A DNA stretch of 39,090 nucleotides from an uncultured Kangiellaceae bacterium (GTDB lineage Bacteria > Pseudomonadota > Gammaproteobacteria > Enterobacterales > Kangiellaceae). The stretch covers positions 1 through 39,090 of the forward strand of contig CAJQOL010000210.1 in NCBI GenBank assembly GCA_905479925.1, read 5' to 3'. Positions 8,510 through 16,384 of the stretch are shown here, piece after piece (position 1 is the stretch's first letter; each line of letters starts with the position of its first letter). Both the position numbers and the translations under genes were made by a program. Below the pieces are notes generated by a model. That model was not told the origin of the DNA and ran no database searches. It worked only from the letters and a program-made list of their open reading frames with translations.

Positions 8510-9109
8510 TCAGCTGGTTCGTAGTTTTGATGCGAACAATGCTAATCGACGACCTTGCGCTATAGCTAGCGTTTTCTCTGTCTTGCAGATTGCTCGCTGA
8601 TTGCTGTGCCCATTCCAGTGACTAATACCATAGGGCGTGCCACCACCTTCAGTTCGAAGTAGCTCGGTTTCGCTGTATGGCAGCCCCATTATTAGCATTC
8701 CATGATGCAGGAAAGGAATCATCATGGTAAGTAACGTGGATTCTTGACCTCCATGCAAACTGCTACTAGAGGTGAAAAACGATACAGGTTTACCGGATAG
8801 TTTACCACCAATCCAAGTATCACTTGTTTGGTCAATAAAATGTTTTAACGGTGCCGCCATATTTCCAAATCGAGTTGGAGAGCCAACAGCCAAAGCGCTA
8901 CAATCTTCGAGCTCTTGCTGCGTTACGTAACAATCTCCACTGTCGGGAATGCTAGGCTGGCTATCCCCGACATTAGTAGAAACCTTCGGAACCGTACGAA
9001 TTATCGCTTCAATCCCTTGCTCTTCTACACCGCGGGCAATCAATTTGGCTAGCTCGCTAGTCGTTCCGCCCGAGGAGTAATAGAGTACCAGTACATAAGG
9101 CATTGCCAT
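8510..9109 (-). CDS. wrbA: NAD(P)H:quinone oxidoreductase, WrbA-type flavodoxin-like protein
   Basis: FMN-dependent two-electron quinone reductase of the flavodoxin fold. Visible: the phosphate-binding loop YYSSGGTTSELAKLI at the N-terminus, GSPTRFGNMAAPLKHFIDQT, a second flavin loop FTSSSSLHGGQEST and GGTPYGISHW towards the C-terminus. The 199 aa match E. coli WrbA (198 aa). The ATG at 9109 overlaps the arsC stop by one base (TAATG), indicating translational coupling; an ATG two codons further in is an alternative. The arsC-wrbA-DUF2069 order recurs in gammaproteobacteria. Confidence 0.93.
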   Translation of the reverse strand: MAMPYVLVLYYSSGGTTSELAKLIARGVEEQGIEAIIRTVPKVSTNVGDSQPSIPDSGDCYVTQQELEDCSALAVGSPTRFGNMAAPLKHFIDQTSDTWIGGKLSGKPVSFFTSSSSLHGGQESTLLTMMIPFLHHGMLIMGLPYSETELLRTEGGGTPYGISHWNGHSNQRAICKTEKTLAIAQGRRLALFASKLRTS

Positions 9110-9459
9110 TATAGCAGTGTGAGTACGTTTTCTGGTGGTCTACCTACAACGGCAGCTTTGTCTGATACGACGATAGGGCGTTCGATAACTTTTGGGTATT
9201 GAACCATTAACTCGACCATTTTCGCATCAGTTAGACCGTCATTATTCAGCCCGGACTCTTTATATTCTGCTTCACCTTTTCTTAATAGGTCTTTAGCGGA
9301 GATATCTAAGAGCTTTAATATTTGAGACAGTTCTTTTTTAGAGGGAGGATTCTTAAGATATTCAATAATTTCAACATTAACATCTCGCTCTTTAATTAAT
9401 GCTAAAGTTTGTCGTGATTTGCTGCAGCGAGGGTTATGGTAAATTTTTAATGAACTCAT
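9109..9459 (-). CDS. arsC: Glutaredoxin-dependent arsenate reductase family protein (ArsC/YfgD-like)
   Basis: Thioredoxin-fold protein of the ArsC family, 116 aa. The N-terminal YHNPRCSKSRQTLALI carries the catalytic Cys12; the three family arginines appear in LLRKGE, ERPIVV and VGRPPENVL. The detailed sequence is closer to E. coli YfgD (NPRCSKSR, LMERPIVV, GRPPEQVL) than to plasmid ArsC, so arsenate may not be its main substrate. It is first in a translationally coupled arsC-wrbA pair and divergent from yihY. No arsenite pump or ArsR regulator is nearby, which also argues against a dedicated arsenic-resistance operon. Confidence 0.88.
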   Translation of the reverse strand: MSSLKIYHNPRCSKSRQTLALIKERDVNVEIIEYLKNPPSKKELSQILKLLDISAKDLLRKGEAEYKESGLNNDGLTDAKMVELMVQYPKVIERPIVVSDKAAVVGRPPENVLTLL

Positions 9460-9580
9460 AGTATATTGCCTTAACCTTTTATTATATAGTTAATGCTACT
9501 CGGACAGTCGATTACGGTAACTGGCGAGTAGGAATCTTATTTCGGCCGCTATTTTAACCTAGGAATGAAGCGAATTCACT

Positions 9581-10780
9581 ATGCAGGACAAAATCATTTA
9601 TTGGCGTGCCTTTGCAAGCTATGTCTGGAAACGATTCGCAACGGATAAATGTTCTTCGGTTGCCGCCGAATTAACGGTAACTAGCATGCTAGCACTCGTT
9701 CCATTAACTACGGTTATCTTCTCACTTCTGTCGCTTGTTCCCGATTTTCAGCACCTTGCACTGCAGCTGCAACAGCTTTTGTTCGAGTATTTTGTACCTG
9801 CAACCGGTGAATCAGTGCAGCTCTATTTACAAGAGTTTGTTGGTAAAGCAAAGGGGATGAGCGGGTTAGGTTTGTTAATGCTGCTGATAACTGCATTGCT
9901 AATGATGCGAACAATTGACTCAAGCTTCAATAATATCTGGCAAATAAAGAGTCGAAAATCGTTTCTTAGAACTTTCTTGGTTTATTGGGCGGTACTAACG
10001 CTAGGCCCAATATTCTTAGGGACAAGTTTAGGTATAACCTCGTATTTAAAGTCATTGCCGTTAGTTTCAGATGCCGTGCAGCAAGATAGTCTGTGGGTTT
10101 CTATGGTTTTACCCATGTTAATGGAAACAGTTGCTTTTACGGTCATGTTTTTAATCGTTCCTAATCGCCGAATATTGTGGACTCATGCTTTTTCAGCGGC
10201 ATTAGTGACGGCGATTCTTTTTGAACTGGCGAAATCTGGGTTCGGCGTTTTTGTTGAGTACTTTTCCACCTATCAAGTCATTTTTGGTGCACTTGCCACT
10301 ATTCCGTTATTTTTAATTTGGGTTTATCTAAGCTGGAGTATCATATTATTTGGAGCAGAAATTTGTCATGGTTTGTTCGCATTTGAAATTACTCAACAGA
10401 AAAAGGCTATTCACCCGTTTATACAGTTAACCGATATTGTATTGCAGCTAATAGACAAGCAAAAAAACGGTGATTTAGTCACTGAACAGGCTTTAGCGCG
10501 AGATTCTCACTGGGGGCAGCAGGAGGCAAGTGTTTTATGGTTGGAGAAAATGATTGAACAGCAGCTAGTCGTTAAATCCCAAGATCAATCCTATTGTTTG
10601 AGTGTGAGCTCTACGCAAATAACTTATGCGCAAATTTATCGGCTAGCGGGTAATCAATTACCTTCTGAAAAAGCACTAAGTGAAAGCCATTTAAGTCGAG
10701 AAACCCAGCAAGCTATCAATCAATTACGAACAGATATGGATTTTCTATTAGGCAGAAAATTGAGTATTCCGGTCAAGTAA
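9581..10780 (+). CDS. yihY: YihY/BrkB (UPF0761) family inner-membrane protein
   Basis: Polytopic inner-membrane protein of the UPF0761 family (formerly misannotated as ribonuclease BN). The N-terminal half shows the family pattern: ELTVTSMLALVPLTTVIFSL, LLITALLMMRTIDSSFNNIW, the basic RKSFLRTFLVYWAVLTLGP, then YFSTYQVIFGALATIPLFLI and WSIILFGAEICHG. About five or six transmembrane segments end near residue 265; the remaining ~130 residues are cytosolic and resemble a small winged-helix-like tail found in longer family members. No biochemical role is established. It is transcribed alone, divergent from arsC and convergent with the PilZ-like gene. Confidence 0.9.
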   Translation: MQDKIIYWRAFASYVWKRFATDKCSSVAAELTVTSMLALVPLTTVIFSLLSLVPDFQHLALQLQQLLFEYFVPATGESVQLYLQEFVGKAKGMSGLGLLMLLITALLMMRTIDSSFNNIWQIKSRKSFLRTFLVYWAVLTLGPIFLGTSLGITSYLKSLPLVSDAVQQDSLWVSMVLPMLMETVAFTVMFLIVPNRRILWTHAFSAALVTAILFELAKSGFGVFVEYFSTYQVIFGALATIPLFLIWVYLSWSIILFGAEICHGLFAFEITQQKKAIHPFIQLTDIVLQLIDKQKNGDLVTEQALARDSHWGQQEASVLWLEKMIEQQLVVKSQDQSYCLSVSSTQITYAQIYRLAGNQLPSEKALSESHLSRETQQAINQLRTDMDFLLGRKLSIPVK

Positions 10781-10828
10781 CAGCGCATCTACAGGGCGAT
10801 TAAACGCTTCGTTGGCGAACTTTAAGAG

Positions 10829-12574
10829 TTAATGGTCGCCTGGTAATCGCACGTCATCGAGGGTTGCTTTGTCTATCTCAGTTTCTTCAAAGCTATCGTC
10901 TATATTTCCACGTTCGTGAGGTACCGCAGTCCATGGGATAACATCTTGAATGTCGTCTAGGACCACTTCAGCTAGTTCGTCCCTAAGTTCAAAGGTTTGA
11001 TAGAAAAAACGGTCAATACATGCGGTTGACTCAACTTGTAACCGAGGTCGGATTTCAACGGGCTTGTCTAATCCTAGCATGGCATAAACTCTTCCACTCT
11101 TGTATGAGCCTGCGGTAGTAATAACAGTAGGAGCGTCTGAGCCGTTTTGTTGGTTTGATGAAATTACCAAGCCAGGTTGACCACCTTTTTCGTTGTTTCC
11201 TTGGTGCAGCACTAGTCTTACCGGAGAGTATTTTCCATCAATGTATTCAAGGCCTATCATAGTGCCATTATTTTTATCGCCGGTGAACCAACGACAAATA
11301 GCTAGTCTCCAATGAGGAGCAGGGTTTCCATCCATATACTCTCTCAATAGAGCTATATTCCCCAGCTCAATATGCGGCAGCATAAAGTGTCGACTACATA
11401 AGCCAATACCACCAGCACTAACATTGATCGCATCCCAAGCTAATTGTTCCGTACAACTAGTATCGGTGAGGCTTACAAGGTTGTTATTGGCTATCACTTT
11501 GCCTTTATTCTGAGTAGCGTGACCTAAAACCTTAATAATATCTGCAAGACCCCAAATCACATCAATTTTTGAAACAATGGGGTAACGTCGAGAACTCCTC
11601 TCAATACGTTCTTTCCAATGTTTTGAAACATTTTCCCATAGGTATTTTGCGGTTGTATGTTTTATAGAAGGAGGGAAGGACCGCTCTTGGATGAGCTCTT
11701 TTTCGTCCAGCGTTTCTAAGTCAAATTTAATCTGACGAATTAAATCAAACGTCAATAATAGGCGTATCTTTGGATCCTCAGGATCATCCAACTCACTAGT
11801 AACAAAGTTTGGTTTGTTTTCGCTGGTGATATCAATGATAAAACAGTTAGCATTAGTAAAGTCATCGGGGTTCTCTGAAATTTTTGCTAGGTGAACCCAA
11901 TGGAATAAATAGTGAAATAAGTACCAATGTTCACCTTTGTCTAAATGGTAGGGATCCGCTAAGGCCAACAAGCAATTTCGAATGTAATTCTGCTCGATTG
12001 TTGGTAAACAGTAGCTTTCTCCAACTTCACATTTTAGGTCGTTGAGTTGCGCTTTACCTGAATGCGCATACAGAGCGTTTATTTCACGCCAAAGATATAT
12101 GGGAATTGGTGCATAAAGCTCGTACTGCTCGATCAGCATCATTCCTAAATAATAGATGGCAAAAGAGGTTGCTCTAGCTTTGTGCTTATTTTTACCCCAT
12201 AACTGTCTCTTATTCTGTGAATCATTAACAATAATCTTATGGGCAAAAGCCATTTCGCGAGTAAGGGTATGGAGTTTCTCTATGTTAGATTCATAATCGG
12301 TTCTTTTAGCAACTAATTTGTTAACTTTCGGCCTGAAATAGTCATGTATTAGTTTATAAGCATCATCAAATAGACCGACCAGTTCGCTTCGCAGTTTATA
12401 GGAAAGTTCTGTTCTATTAAGGCTGGATATTGCTCGAGTAATATCAGGCAGTGTTTTGGACATATCGGCAAGAGGGAGAGACTTCAACCACTCCTCTAGT
12501 TTCGTGGGGTCCGTTTCCACAAGAATATGCTGACCTTCCTGCTGGGAAGGGATTGTTAATTTAATGCTTTCCAT
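10829..12574 (-). CDS. Large PilZ-like protein, putative cyclic-di-GMP effector
   Basis: A 581-residue soluble protein without signal peptide or membrane segments. I do not recognise its N-terminal two thirds: they are mostly alpha-helical by eye, with a conspicuous aromatic stretch GEHWYLFHYLFHWVHLA near 214-230. In the C-terminal third, an RSSRR motif at 326-330 (fits RxxxR), followed by a hydrophobic strand (VSKIDVIWGL), and NVSAGG at 384-389 (fits [DN]xSxxG) together give the PilZ cyclic-di-GMP-binding signature in correct order with a beta-barrel-like segment between. The RxxxR-to-NxSxxG distance (about 55 residues) is longer than in minimal PilZ domains. The last ~45 residues are acidic. 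Large proteins of this architecture exist in Pseudomonas and Marinobacter relatives. It is transcribed alone. Confidence 0.65.
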   Translation of the reverse strand: MESIKLTIPSQQEGQHILVETDPTKLEEWLKSLPLADMSKTLPDITRAISSLNRTELSYKLRSELVGLFDDAYKLIHDYFRPKVNKLVAKRTDYESNIEKLHTLTREMAFAHKIIVNDSQNKRQLWGKNKHKARATSFAIYYLGMMLIEQYELYAPIPIYLWREINALYAHSGKAQLNDLKCEVGESYCLPTIEQNYIRNCLLALADPYHLDKGEHWYLFHYLFHWVHLAKISENPDDFTNANCFIIDITSENKPNFVTSELDDPEDPKIRLLLTFDLIRQIKFDLETLDEKELIQERSFPPSIKHTTAKYLWENVSKHWKERIERSSRRYPIVSKIDVIWGLADIIKVLGHATQNKGKVIANNNLVSLTDTSCTEQLAWDAINVSAGGIGLCSRHFMLPHIELGNIALLREYMDGNPAPHWRLAICRWFTGDKNNGTMIGLEYIDGKYSPVRLVLHQGNNEKGGQPGLVISSNQQNGSDAPTVITTAGSYKSGRVYAMLGLDKPVEIRPRLQVESTACIDRFFYQTFELRDELAEVVLDDIQDVIPWTAVPHERGNIDDSFEETEIDKATLDDVRLPGDH

Positions 12575-12929
12575 GTTTTATATGCAAGCTCGACTTTGTA
12601 ATTCCATAAGTTCTCAAACATTCTAAGTCGCCAGTGACTTACCCTTAACAAAGAATTTATAGCTGCGAACAAACATCGAGCTTTAAATTCAATAGGTTAA
12701 TACGTGATTATCAACGTTTTTGGTTGAATGTGCACGAATATTAAATCACAATTGCGACGTTTTACCAATTCATTCGCAAACTGGCGAGTGCGTTTGGTGC
12801 TTAGATCAGCGCTTACTATTAGTATAGTCAACTTTTAAACGCTACGGTTTTTATTTTAGGCCTTAGTCGATGATTTTTTCTGTACAAAGCCAGCAAGCGG
12901 ATATTCAAAGGGTTTTAGAGTTCAATAAG
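12575..12929. promoter_or_regulatory. Divergent intergenic region between the PilZ-like gene and tlpA-like gene
   Basis: About 355 nt without a convincing gene once the thioredoxin gene is started at 12930. It contains a TATAGT hexamer at 12823-12828 that could be a -10 for the rightward gene, without a good -35, and an 8-bp inverted pair (TCGCCAGT at 12628, ACTGGCGA at 12780) 144 nt apart that I do not regard as significant. Confidence 0.4.
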
Positions 12930-13406
12930 ATGAAACGACTTAAGTTTTGTGCACTTTTAACATGCTTGATTGCGCTAAGTTCCTGTTCGCAATCACCTGA
13001 CTTTTATTTTCTAGATGGTAAACCCGCACGTTTGTCTGAATACCGAGGGCAATGGCTATTGGTTAATTTTTGGGCAGAATGGTGCTCACCATGCAGGGAA
13101 GAAGTACCGGAGCTAAATGAACTGTTTGCCGCTGCGGAGGAGCATAACCTCGCGGTCATAGGCATTAGTTATGATCCGCTTTCTAACGATGATATCCGCA
13201 GTATCGTTAAAGATTGGAATATTAAATATCCTGTCGTAGCAACCGAACCGATGCCGATTCTACCTTTTAAACTCCCCAAAAGCCTGCCTGGAAACTATAT
13301 TATCTCTCCTGAAGGTGAGGTTGTTTCAAAATTAAAAGGTAAACAAAGCGTGGAAACTATTTCCAAGTTGTTGATAAACCTAAAGAATAAAAATATCTCA
13401 ATATAG
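12930..13406 (+). CDS. TlpA-like thioredoxin-fold lipoprotein
   Basis: Predicted periplasm-facing, membrane-anchored thiol-disulfide protein of the TlpA/ResA/DsbE group. From the ATG at 12930 (158 aa) the protein begins with a lipoprotein signal MKRLKFCALLTCLIALSSC, with the acylated Cys at residue 19. The active site is WCSPC (Cys52-Cys55) within LLVNFWAEWCSPCREEVPEL. A more upstream ATG at 12870 would put 20 polar residues before the signal sequence and has no ribosome site, so I reject it. It stands alone 280 nt before the envelope cluster on the same strand. A cytochrome c maturation role would be usual for DsbE, but no ccm genes are here, so the partner is unknown. Confidence 0.88.
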   Translation: MKRLKFCALLTCLIALSSCSQSPDFYFLDGKPARLSEYRGQWLLVNFWAEWCSPCREEVPELNELFAAAEEHNLAVIGISYDPLSNDDIRSIVKDWNIKYPVVATEPMPILPFKLPKSLPGNYIISPEGEVVSKLKGKQSVETISKLLINLKNKNISI

Positions 13407-13688
13407 TAAAAATGTCGACTGGTCTAGATAACAATCGTTAAAGTTAGGCTAGGATTGCACTATTAGACGGTGAATTTCGCAACATCCAGCGGTTACTTGT
13501 TTTTTTAGCAAGGGGGGCGCTGATAAATTGTCGATTAATTCAAGTAAAATTGTCGGTTGAAAGCCCCAAAATAGACTATTACTTATATGTTGTGGTTTAT
13601 GACATTTTTGATTAGCAGAATGCATAAATAATAGGGTCGAATTAACATCAAGTTCACTAAATAAACGATTGGATATAAAGAGTTAAAG

Positions 13689-14396
13689 ATGAAAACGACG
13701 ATTAGAAAGCTTCGGGCGGAGCAGATGATGCTAATAAAGCAGTTGGTAATAGCGATGGTATTGCTCCTAGGAGTATGTGGCTCGGTTTACGCTGAAGAAC
13801 AATCCGAAACTGAGGAGCTGCTAGTCGTTGAAGAGCAATCTAATAAGTCCACGAGCAAAATTTTTGATCTAGACCTAGACGAGGAAGATGCGTTACAAGA
13901 TGATTCAACGACCGCTGAAGACGAGATTAGTCAGAAAGCTGAAGTTGTGGATAGCCGCACAACCGCTGAAAAGCTAGAGGACCTAAAGAGTGAAGTGTTA
14001 GCCGTTAATCGCGACTTGTTTATTCTAGAGGAAGATCTGTTATTCCCTGCATCGACACAAGTGGCTGCTTATTTGTCAGTGGATGTCGGTTTCTTTTTCG
14101 AGTTAGATAATATCAAAATTAAGATTGACGATGAGCAAGTTACGCATTTCTTGTATACACAAAAGGATATCAAAGCATTACATAAAGGCGCTATTCAAAA
14201 GCTTTATTTGGGCAACATTAGTACGGGAGAGCACGAGATCGTCGCGATAGTATTAGGAACCGGACCTCGAAAACGAGAATATCGACGAGCTGTTTCTTTT
14301 AAGTTTAATAAAGATACTGATGCCAAAGCCCTAGAAATTCAAATCAGAGATGATACTGGTAAACTCCAACCAAGCCTTAAAGTTATTGAGTGGTAG
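13689..14396 (+). CDS. Exported protein of unknown function, first gene of the TPR/ExbBD envelope cluster
   Basis: A 235-residue protein with a Sec signal peptide (basic start, hydrophobic core LVIAMVLLLGVCGSVYA, cleavage near residue 35) followed by a strongly acidic low-complexity stretch to about 90. The remaining ~140 residues look like a compact beta-rich domain (QVAAYLSVDVGFFFELDNIK, THFLYTQKDI, KLYLGNISTGEHEIVAIVLG, RREYRRAVSFKF... pattern of alternating hydrophobics), reminiscent of an Ig-like sandwich. I do not recognise a named family. Its stop is 7 nt before the start of the next TPR gene, and its strand and spacing put it in the cluster that ends with a TonB-like protein, so a periplasmic scaffold role is plausible. 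Confidence 0.75.
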   Translation: MKTTIRKLRAEQMMLIKQLVIAMVLLLGVCGSVYAEEQSETEELLVVEEQSNKSTSKIFDLDLDEEDALQDDSTTAEDEISQKAEVVDSRTTAEKLEDLKSEVLAVNRDLFILEEDLLFPASTQVAAYLSVDVGFFFELDNIKIKIDDEQVTHFLYTQKDIKALHKGAIQKLYLGNISTGEHEIVAIVLGTGPRKREYRRAVSFKFNKDTDAKALEIQIRDDTGKLQPSLKVIEW

Positions 14397-14403
14397 GCTG
14401 ACG

Positions 14404-16308
14404 GTGTCCAAGTTATTCTTTAAGTTTTGTACATGTTTGCTAATAAGCGCAATTTCTTTGTGCCAGGTTAATGCTGCAGAAGCGCTAGATGAGCAGGCTC
14501 GAGAAGATTTGAAAAAACCAGTCAAGATTCAAGACTTGGCTTACGGCGAAATCCTATTCGATTATTACCGAAATGATGAAATATCGGCGTTAACACATAT
14601 TCTCATCGCTCAAAAACACAATGAACTAGGTCATCATGGCAATAGCGCTGAGCTACTCTCGGGCGTAATTTACCTAAATCTAGGGATGCTCGCGAAAGCC
14701 CAAGGCATTTTCAATAGACTTCTGACCGAGAAGGATTTGAAAAATGAGCTTCTAGCCAAGCTCGAATTCTATTTGGCAAAATTGCATTATAAACAAGGTG
14801 ACTATCAAGAGGCCAAACGCCGATTATCGCAGGTTTACGCTTCTCTTGAATTGTCGTTAAGGGACGAAAGCTTGATTATGTTAAGCAATATAGCTCTTAG
14901 CGAGAATCAACTTGAACAGGCGCGCCAGTGGCTGGAGCCCATTTCTAATGACTCAGAATTTTTGGCCTATAGCCGGTTTAATTTGGGAATTTTATGGTTA
15001 AAAGCAGGGGAGCTTGAACAAGCACTACCATTCTTAGGCAAAGTATTTTTGACCATTGAACCAACGGCTACCCAAAGGAGTCTGCAAGATAAGGCGAAAA
15101 TAGCGCTTGGTTACTACTATCTAAAACAGCAAAATTATGACTTAGCAAAGGCCCAGTTCCTCAGTGTTAGATTGGACTCTTCCTATACAAACAAAGCGCT
15201 GTTAGGTATTGGCTGGGTTTATGCCGCCCAGGAACAATATCAAAAAGCACTAACTCATTGGTTGACGCTAGCGCAAAAAGATCTTAGAGACATAGCGGTA
15301 CAAGAGGGCTTACTGGCAATCCCCTATGCGTATCAAAAATTAGAAGCAATGCGACCGGCTTTGCAAAGGTATTTGGCGGCTTCGCAAGCTTATCAAGAAC
15401 AGATTGAGCTAGTAGACGATATAGAAGAGCAGGTACGTTTTGGTAACTTGGTTGAAAATTTAGTCAAAAAATTGATTAAGGCTAAATCACTAGGCAGCGG
15501 TGACGAAAGCATTCAAGATTCAAAATTATTTGGTGATGTATACGATTATTACATCTATGAATTACTAGCACAAAACCGTTTTAATGAGGGGTTTCGAAGC
15601 TATCAAAAGCTCGGTCGCCTTGCGCTAATGTTAGAGCATTGGGAATCGCAATTACCGATGTTTGAGGAAATGTTAGAAACCAATCAGCTTAGGTTTGATC
15701 AAAAGATCCCTCAGATAGACGCATATCTAGATAAAGGAACCCTTGATAAACTTCGTGCAAAATACGATGTTATTGAAGCCGATATTGTTTCCCTTAAGAA
15801 TGACCAGCGGTTGTATTTAATTGCTGACCAACAACAAACAGAGATACATCAACGAATCACTCGTTTAGAAGCAAATATCAAAAAGATACCCGCCTCAATG
15901 CTCAGTGACAATCAGGCTATAAAAGCTAAGAGAGCGCGCGGTGTATTGCAATGGCAGTTAGGCCTCGATAGGACAAAGAAAATATGGGAGCTAGAGAAGG
16001 TTCGAATGCAAATAGAGCAACTAGTTGCAGATATTTCTAATCAAACTGTTTCGCTAGCTTCAGCAAGAGAAAATGCGCTTACCCGATTTGTCGGATACCA
16101 AGGAAAAATTGATGAAGGTGGCGATAACCTACGTCGATTAAGGGATAAAATTAAAGGTCAAGTTGACGTACAGTCTGACTTCATAAAGGATGAAATACTT
16201 GCGGTGTTAAAAAAACGCAGAGCAACGTTAAATCACTTTCTATTACAGTCAGATCTTTCGGTCGCAAGACTACATGAGAAAGCTGTGCTTATTCAGGAGG
16301 TAGAATAA
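14404..16308 (+). CDS. Exported TPR/coiled-coil protein of the ExbBD envelope cluster
   Basis: From a GTG at 14404 the product (634 aa) starts with a Sec signal (SKLFFKFCTCLLISAISLC, cleavage after VNA), which sets this start; an ATG at 14350 would bury the signal sequence and overlap the previous gene. Roughly residues 40-320 are tandem TPR-like repeats (for example LEFYLAKLHYKQGDYQEAKR, SRFNLGILWLKAGELEQALP, KIALGYYYLKQQNYDLAKAQ, GIGWVYAAQEQYQKALTHW). Roughly 450-620 is rich in charged heptads and predicted coiled coil. It should lie in the periplasm and act in protein-protein assembly. It is immediately downstream of the 235-aa exported gene with a GGTAGG ribosome site. Confidence 0.85.
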   Translation: MSKLFFKFCTCLLISAISLCQVNAAEALDEQAREDLKKPVKIQDLAYGEILFDYYRNDEISALTHILIAQKHNELGHHGNSAELLSGVIYLNLGMLAKAQGIFNRLLTEKDLKNELLAKLEFYLAKLHYKQGDYQEAKRRLSQVYASLELSLRDESLIMLSNIALSENQLEQARQWLEPISNDSEFLAYSRFNLGILWLKAGELEQALPFLGKVFLTIEPTATQRSLQDKAKIALGYYYLKQQNYDLAKAQFLSVRLDSSYTNKALLGIGWVYAAQEQYQKALTHWLTLAQKDLRDIAVQEGLLAIPYAYQKLEAMRPALQRYLAASQAYQEQIELVDDIEEQVRFGNLVENLVKKLIKAKSLGSGDESIQDSKLFGDVYDYYIYELLAQNRFNEGFRSYQKLGRLALMLEHWESQLPMFEEMLETNQLRFDQKIPQIDAYLDKGTLDKLRAKYDVIEADIVSLKNDQRLYLIADQQQTEIHQRITRLEANIKKIPASMLSDNQAIKAKRARGVLQWQLGLDRTKKIWELEKVRMQIEQLVADISNQTVSLASARENALTRFVGYQGKIDEGGDNLRRLRDKIKGQVDVQSDFIKDEILAVLKKRRATLNHFLLQSDLSVARLHEKAVLIQEVE

Positions 16309-16384
16309 AAATGTCTTCTATTTTCCTGCTTTTAGAAAAAAACAATTTTTCGCTTTTCTTATTTCTCAATACAAGGAGTAAGTC

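Noticed and set aside
9109..9459. An arsenic-resistance operon
   Set aside because: The ArsC-like protein is closer to YfgD and there is no ArsR, ArsB or Acr3 gene; the linkage with wrbA and DUF2069 is housekeeping.
12628..12787. Inverted 8-mers TCGCCAGT and ACTGGCGA flanking the intergenic region before the thioredoxin gene
   Set aside because: They are 144 nt apart and short; no evidence for a stem or an element boundary.
9519..12789. An identical 11-mer AACTGGCGAGT at 9519-9529 and 12779-12789, both in promoter-like gaps
   Set aside because: Many 11-mer coincidences are expected by chance in 39 kb; flanks do not match.
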